A stretch of DNA of 7,018 nucleotides from JBPOIS01 sp052034295 (GTDB taxonomy: Bacteria; Pseudomonadota; Gammaproteobacteria; Pseudomonadales; Moraxellaceae): NCBI GenBank assembly GCA_052034295.1, contig JBPOIS010000140.1, positions 1-7,018 on the forward strand. The letters are read 5' to 3'. Each line of letters opens with the position of its first letter. Positions within the stretch are counted from its first letter, which is position 1. The position numbers were made by a program, and so were the translations under genes. Positions 4,677 through 7,018 of the stretch are shown here, piece after piece. The notes under the pieces are model-generated. The model searched no databases and was not told where the DNA came from. It saw nothing but the letters and a program-made list of their open reading frames with translations.

Positions 4677-6155
4677 ATGGAATTAAAAGCCCACTTTCAG
4701 GACATTCATCGGGTCATCGCCGATCTGCTTGCACAGGCCGAGCATGACATTCTCGTGGCCATGGCGTGGTTCACCGACCGCGAGCTGTTTGAGCTGTTGT
4801 GTCAAAAATCCCGTCAAGGCCTCCACGTGCAACTGGCGCTGATGGCCGATGACATCAACCAGCGTGCTGGCGCGCTCAATTTTGAGCGGCTCACGGCAGC
4901 AGGTGGCACGGTCACTTTTTTTCCTGCGCCCACGCGCGACCAACCGCTGATGCACCACAAGTTTTGTGTGATCGACCGGCGCACTGTCATTACTGGCTCC
5001 TACAACTGGACCCACAAGGCCCGCAGCAACGATGAAAACATCACTGTGGTGCAGGACGCGCCCGGGTTTGCCCAGCAGTTTGTCGATGTTTTTGCGCAAT
5101 TGCTGCAACCCGAAGCGCCCCCGCCAGTCGATGCCCAAACCGTGCGCCGACGGCTGGAAATGGTGCGCAACCTGATCCTGCTGGCCGAAACCGACGACCT
5201 GCCTGCACAACTCAGCAAACTGCACACCGCGCAGGCAGGGCACCCGCGCCTGCAGCCGATCGTGGACGCGCTGCGCCGGCAGGATCATGCTGCGGCGCTG
5301 ACGCTGATTGAGGGTTATTTAAACCGCACCAGCGCCCTGGTGGTGGCCGAGGAGGCCGATCTGGCGCCCCTGCGCCTGTCCCTGCGCATCCTGGAGGTGC
5401 AGCTGGAGGCGGTGTCTGATGAGCTGGCCGAAACCGAGCGGATGCTGTTGCAGTTTAATCGCCGTCACGATGAGGCACTGGGCGAAATATTGCGCGAGCT
5501 GCTGCGCTTGCAGGCTGAGCTGGCCCGCAGGCAAGCTGAGCAACACCGTCAGGCAGCACAGGCCGAGGCGCTCACCGAACCCGAGCAGGCCGAGGCCCAG
5601 GCTCAGGCCGATCAAGCCGATGCCGAAGCCGAACAGGCGCAGACCGACTATGAAGAATTCACCCGCCAGCACGAGGCACTACAACACGCAGCCCCACTGC
5701 GCACACTGGACGAGGCCGAAGAAAAAGAGCTGAAAACCCTGTACCGCAAGTGCTGCAGTCTGGCCCATCCAGATCGGGTGAGCGAGGAGGACAAACAGGC
5801 CGCGCATGAGGTCTTCATCGAGCTGCAGCAGGCCTATCAGGACAACGACCTGGTGCGCGTGCGTGAGGTCCATGCGGCCCTCAAAGCAGGCACCGCCCTG
5901 CATCCGCGTTCGGTACCGCTGCAGCAGGCCGGGGCACTGCGCTCGGCCATCGTACGGCTGGAGGGGCGCTTGCGGCAGGTGACGGCGGAGCTGCAACAAC
6001 TGCTGGACAGTCCAGCAATGGCGCTGCTGCGTCGGGCTGGCGCCACTGAGGCAAAATGGCAAGAGTACTTTGCGCAGCAAGCCGGGGTGCTGTCGGCTGC
6101 GTGTGTGCGGCTGCGGGCGCAAATCGAGGGGCTGCACGGGGAGGTGGAGGCATGA
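4677..6155 (+). CDS. PLD-like (single HKD) protein fused to a J-domain-like segment
   Basis: This 492-residue soluble protein combines parts rarely seen together. Residues 1-142 form a phospholipase D-superfamily domain with one HKD motif (His93, Lys95, Asp100 in HHKFCVID), then GSYNWT (107-112) and an N-D-E-N segment (118-121). Single-HKD members such as Nuc dimerise to build one active site and are often nucleases; others act on phospholipids. Residues about 150-340 are mainly helical, with a Gln/Ala/Glu-rich coiled-coil part at about 240-335. Residues 348-392 resemble helices II and III of a J-domain: LYRKCCSLAHPDR with the HPD tripeptide intact at 364-366, then a helix ending in AYQDNDL. 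J-domains stimulate Hsp70 (DnaK) ATPase. Residues 415-492 are again helical. An in-frame TAA at 4671-4673 rules out a longer start; no clear Shine-Dalgarno precedes the ATG. The gene overlaps the next by ATGA. PLD assignment is strong, J-like assignment good, cellular role unknown. Confidence 0.88.
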   Translation: MELKAHFQDIHRVIADLLAQAEHDILVAMAWFTDRELFELLCQKSRQGLHVQLALMADDINQRAGALNFERLTAAGGTVTFFPAPTRDQPLMHHKFCVIDRRTVITGSYNWTHKARSNDENITVVQDAPGFAQQFVDVFAQLLQPEAPPPVDAQTVRRRLEMVRNLILLAETDDLPAQLSKLHTAQAGHPRLQPIVDALRRQDHAAALTLIEGYLNRTSALVVAEEADLAPLRLSLRILEVQLEAVSDELAETERMLLQFNRRHDEALGEILRELLRLQAELARRQAEQHRQAAQAEALTEPEQAEAQAQADQADAEAEQAQTDYEEFTRQHEALQHAAPLRTLDEAEEKELKTLYRKCCSLAHPDRVSEEDKQAAHEVFIELQQAYQDNDLVRVREVHAALKAGTALHPRSVPLQQAGALRSAIVRLEGRLRQVTAELQQLLDSPAMALLRRAGATEAKWQEYFAQQAGVLSAACVRLRAQIEGLHGEVEA

Positions 6156-7000
6156 GTGAATCATCAGGACAGTCGGCAGGGGCATTGTCACTGCGCGGTG
6201 GGCAGCGGCTGGCGGCGCTGGAGACGCTGCACCGGCAGCTGGCCATCGCGGAGGATGTGCAGGGACGAGTGGAGCGGCAGGCGTGGGCGCGGGTGTTGTG
6301 TGTGATCGATCCAGAGGACGCTTTTACTGTCCTGTCCCGCAAAGCCACACTGACACCCGATCAGATCAAGCGCTGGCAGGACTGCTGGTGTTGGTGGTGG
6401 CTTTCCAACAACACCGCCCTGCCCTGGTCGATGGCGCTGATTGAGCGCTGGCAGGACCGTTGGAATTGGTGGGAGCTTTCCGAAAACACCGCACTGCCCT
6501 GGTCGATCGAGCTGATTGAGCAATTTCAGGACCGTTGGCATTGGTATTCGCTTTTCCTCAACACCGCCCTGCCCTGGTCGATGGCGCTGATTGAGCGCTG
6601 GCAGGGCCGTTGGGATTTGAATGATGTCTTCTTTACAGGTTGGGAAACCCTCTCCGGTAACACCGCCCTGCCCTGGTCGATGGCGCTGATTGAGCGCTTT
6701 CAGGACCGCTGGAAGTGGTGGGAGCTTTCCGGCAACACCGCCCTGCCCTGGTCCCTTGAGCTGATCGAGCGCTTTCAGGACCGTTGGGATTGGAAAAGGC
6801 TCTCCAGTAACACAGCCCTGCCCTGGTCGATGGCGCTGATTGAGCGCTGGCAGGACCGGTGGGATTGGAACGGGCTGCCGTGGAATACCGTCATCTCTTT
6901 CCCTCCGTTTCCCCCTGCCGAGCTGGACCGCCTGCTGGCCACCCTGGCCCAGCGTCTGGCGCAGAAGCAGACCGATTCAGACTTCGACCTCGACTTCTAA
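6152..7000 (+). CDS. Trp-rich 25-residue repeat protein, coupled to the PLD/J-like gene
   Basis: I do not know a function for this 282-residue protein. Residues 1-66 are polar and probably helical. Residues 67-245 are seven tandem repeats: a diverged first unit (67-87) and six units starting at 88, 113, 138, 171, 196 and 221. The consensus is about TALPWSMALIERWQDRW, then D/N-W, two variable residues, L-S, one variable residue and N, each likely one helix plus a turn. The fourth unit carries eight extra residues. A Pro-rich hinge (251-255), a short helix and an acidic Asp/Phe end (DSDFDLDF) follow. There is no signal peptide or membrane segment, so it should be cytoplasmic. The ATG at 6152 overlaps the previous stop (ATGA) and follows GGAGGTGGAGG, a strong binding site; the open frame extends upstream to 6056 but that part overlaps the PLD/J gene. 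It probably serves as a binding scaffold for its neighbour; this is inference. Confidence 0.85.
   Translation: MSESSGQSAGALSLRGGQRLAALETLHRQLAIAEDVQGRVERQAWARVLCVIDPEDAFTVLSRKATLTPDQIKRWQDCWCWWWLSNNTALPWSMALIERWQDRWNWWELSENTALPWSIELIEQFQDRWHWYSLFLNTALPWSMALIERWQGRWDLNDVFFTGWETLSGNTALPWSMALIERFQDRWKWWELSGNTALPWSLELIERFQDRWDWKRLSSNTALPWSMALIERWQDRWDWNGLPWNTVISFPPFPPAELDRLLATLAQRLAQKQTDSDFDLDF
6350..6886 (+). repeat. Tandem 75-bp coding repeats (seven units, one with a 24-bp insert)
   Basis: The units start at 6350 (partial and diverged, 63 bp), 6413, 6488, 6563, 6662, 6737 and 6812. All full units are 75 bp except the fourth, which is 99 bp. The 39 bases starting at the AAC codon just before the unit are identical in the second, fourth and fifth units and differ by one base in the seventh. 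The second half of each unit varies much more. This points to recent duplication or gene conversion of the constant half and makes copy-number variation between strains likely. Confidence 0.9.
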
Positions 7001-7018
7001 GCCACCCGACAGCCCAGC

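Noticed and set aside
6056..6151. 32-residue N-terminal extension of the repeat protein
   Set aside because: It lies inside the end of the PLD/J-like gene in another frame, while the ATG at 6152 has GGAGGTGGAGG directly upstream and the classic ATGA overlap.
6350..6886. CRISPR-like or non-coding tandem repeat
   Set aside because: Units are contiguous with no unique spacers, have a 75-bp period that keeps the reading frame, and encode a coherent Trp-rich protein repeat.
1..7018. tRNA, rRNA, insertion sequence or phage integration site
   Set aside because: I found no cloverleaf-like sequence, no transposase or integrase reading frame, and no flanking direct repeats around the 4677-7000 pair.

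Overview
The window is about 7 kb of GC-rich DNA that looks like a betaproteobacterial chromosome, possibly Neisseriales. That placement is inferred from base composition, the gene set (an OmpW-type porin, TusA, CorC next to Lnt) and the kind of extragenic repeats; no rRNA or other decisive marker is present. Six of the seven genes are core-type or small envelope/metabolic genes or their neighbours. The last two genes (4677-7000) form a translationally coupled pair of unusual proteins and are the part most worth attention.

Layout. 1-485: no convincing gene; diverged repeats and strong hairpins, ending in the minus-strand terminator of the porin gene. 486-1085 (-): OmpW-family outer membrane beta-barrel, preceded by a markedly AT-rich regulatory stretch (about 1125-1260). 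1298-1549 (-): tusA, a sulfur carrier for tRNA thiolation and other sulfur transfer. 1716-2552 (+): corC, divergent from tusA, with candidate promoters for both genes in the 166-bp gap. 2556-4082 (+): lnt, apolipoprotein N-acyltransferase with an intact Glu-Lys-Cys triad, coupled to corC by a 3-bp gap. 4183-4584 (+): a 133-residue single-pass membrane protein with an Ala/Pro/Thr-rich tail, followed by a clear intrinsic terminator.

4677-6155 (+): a 492-residue protein with one phospholipase D-type HKD motif, a long helical/coiled-coil middle, a J-domain-like segment with intact HPD, and a second helical C-terminus. 6152-7000 (+): a 282-residue protein made mostly of seven Trp-rich repeats of 25 residues, overlapping the stop of the previous gene by ATGA. 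The terminator before the pair and the ATGA overlap suggest a separate two-gene transcription unit. Its function is unknown. A nuclease or lipid-acting PLD domain joined to an Hsp70-recruiting J-like domain, with a repeat protein as binding partner, is the best candidate in this window for an undescribed system.
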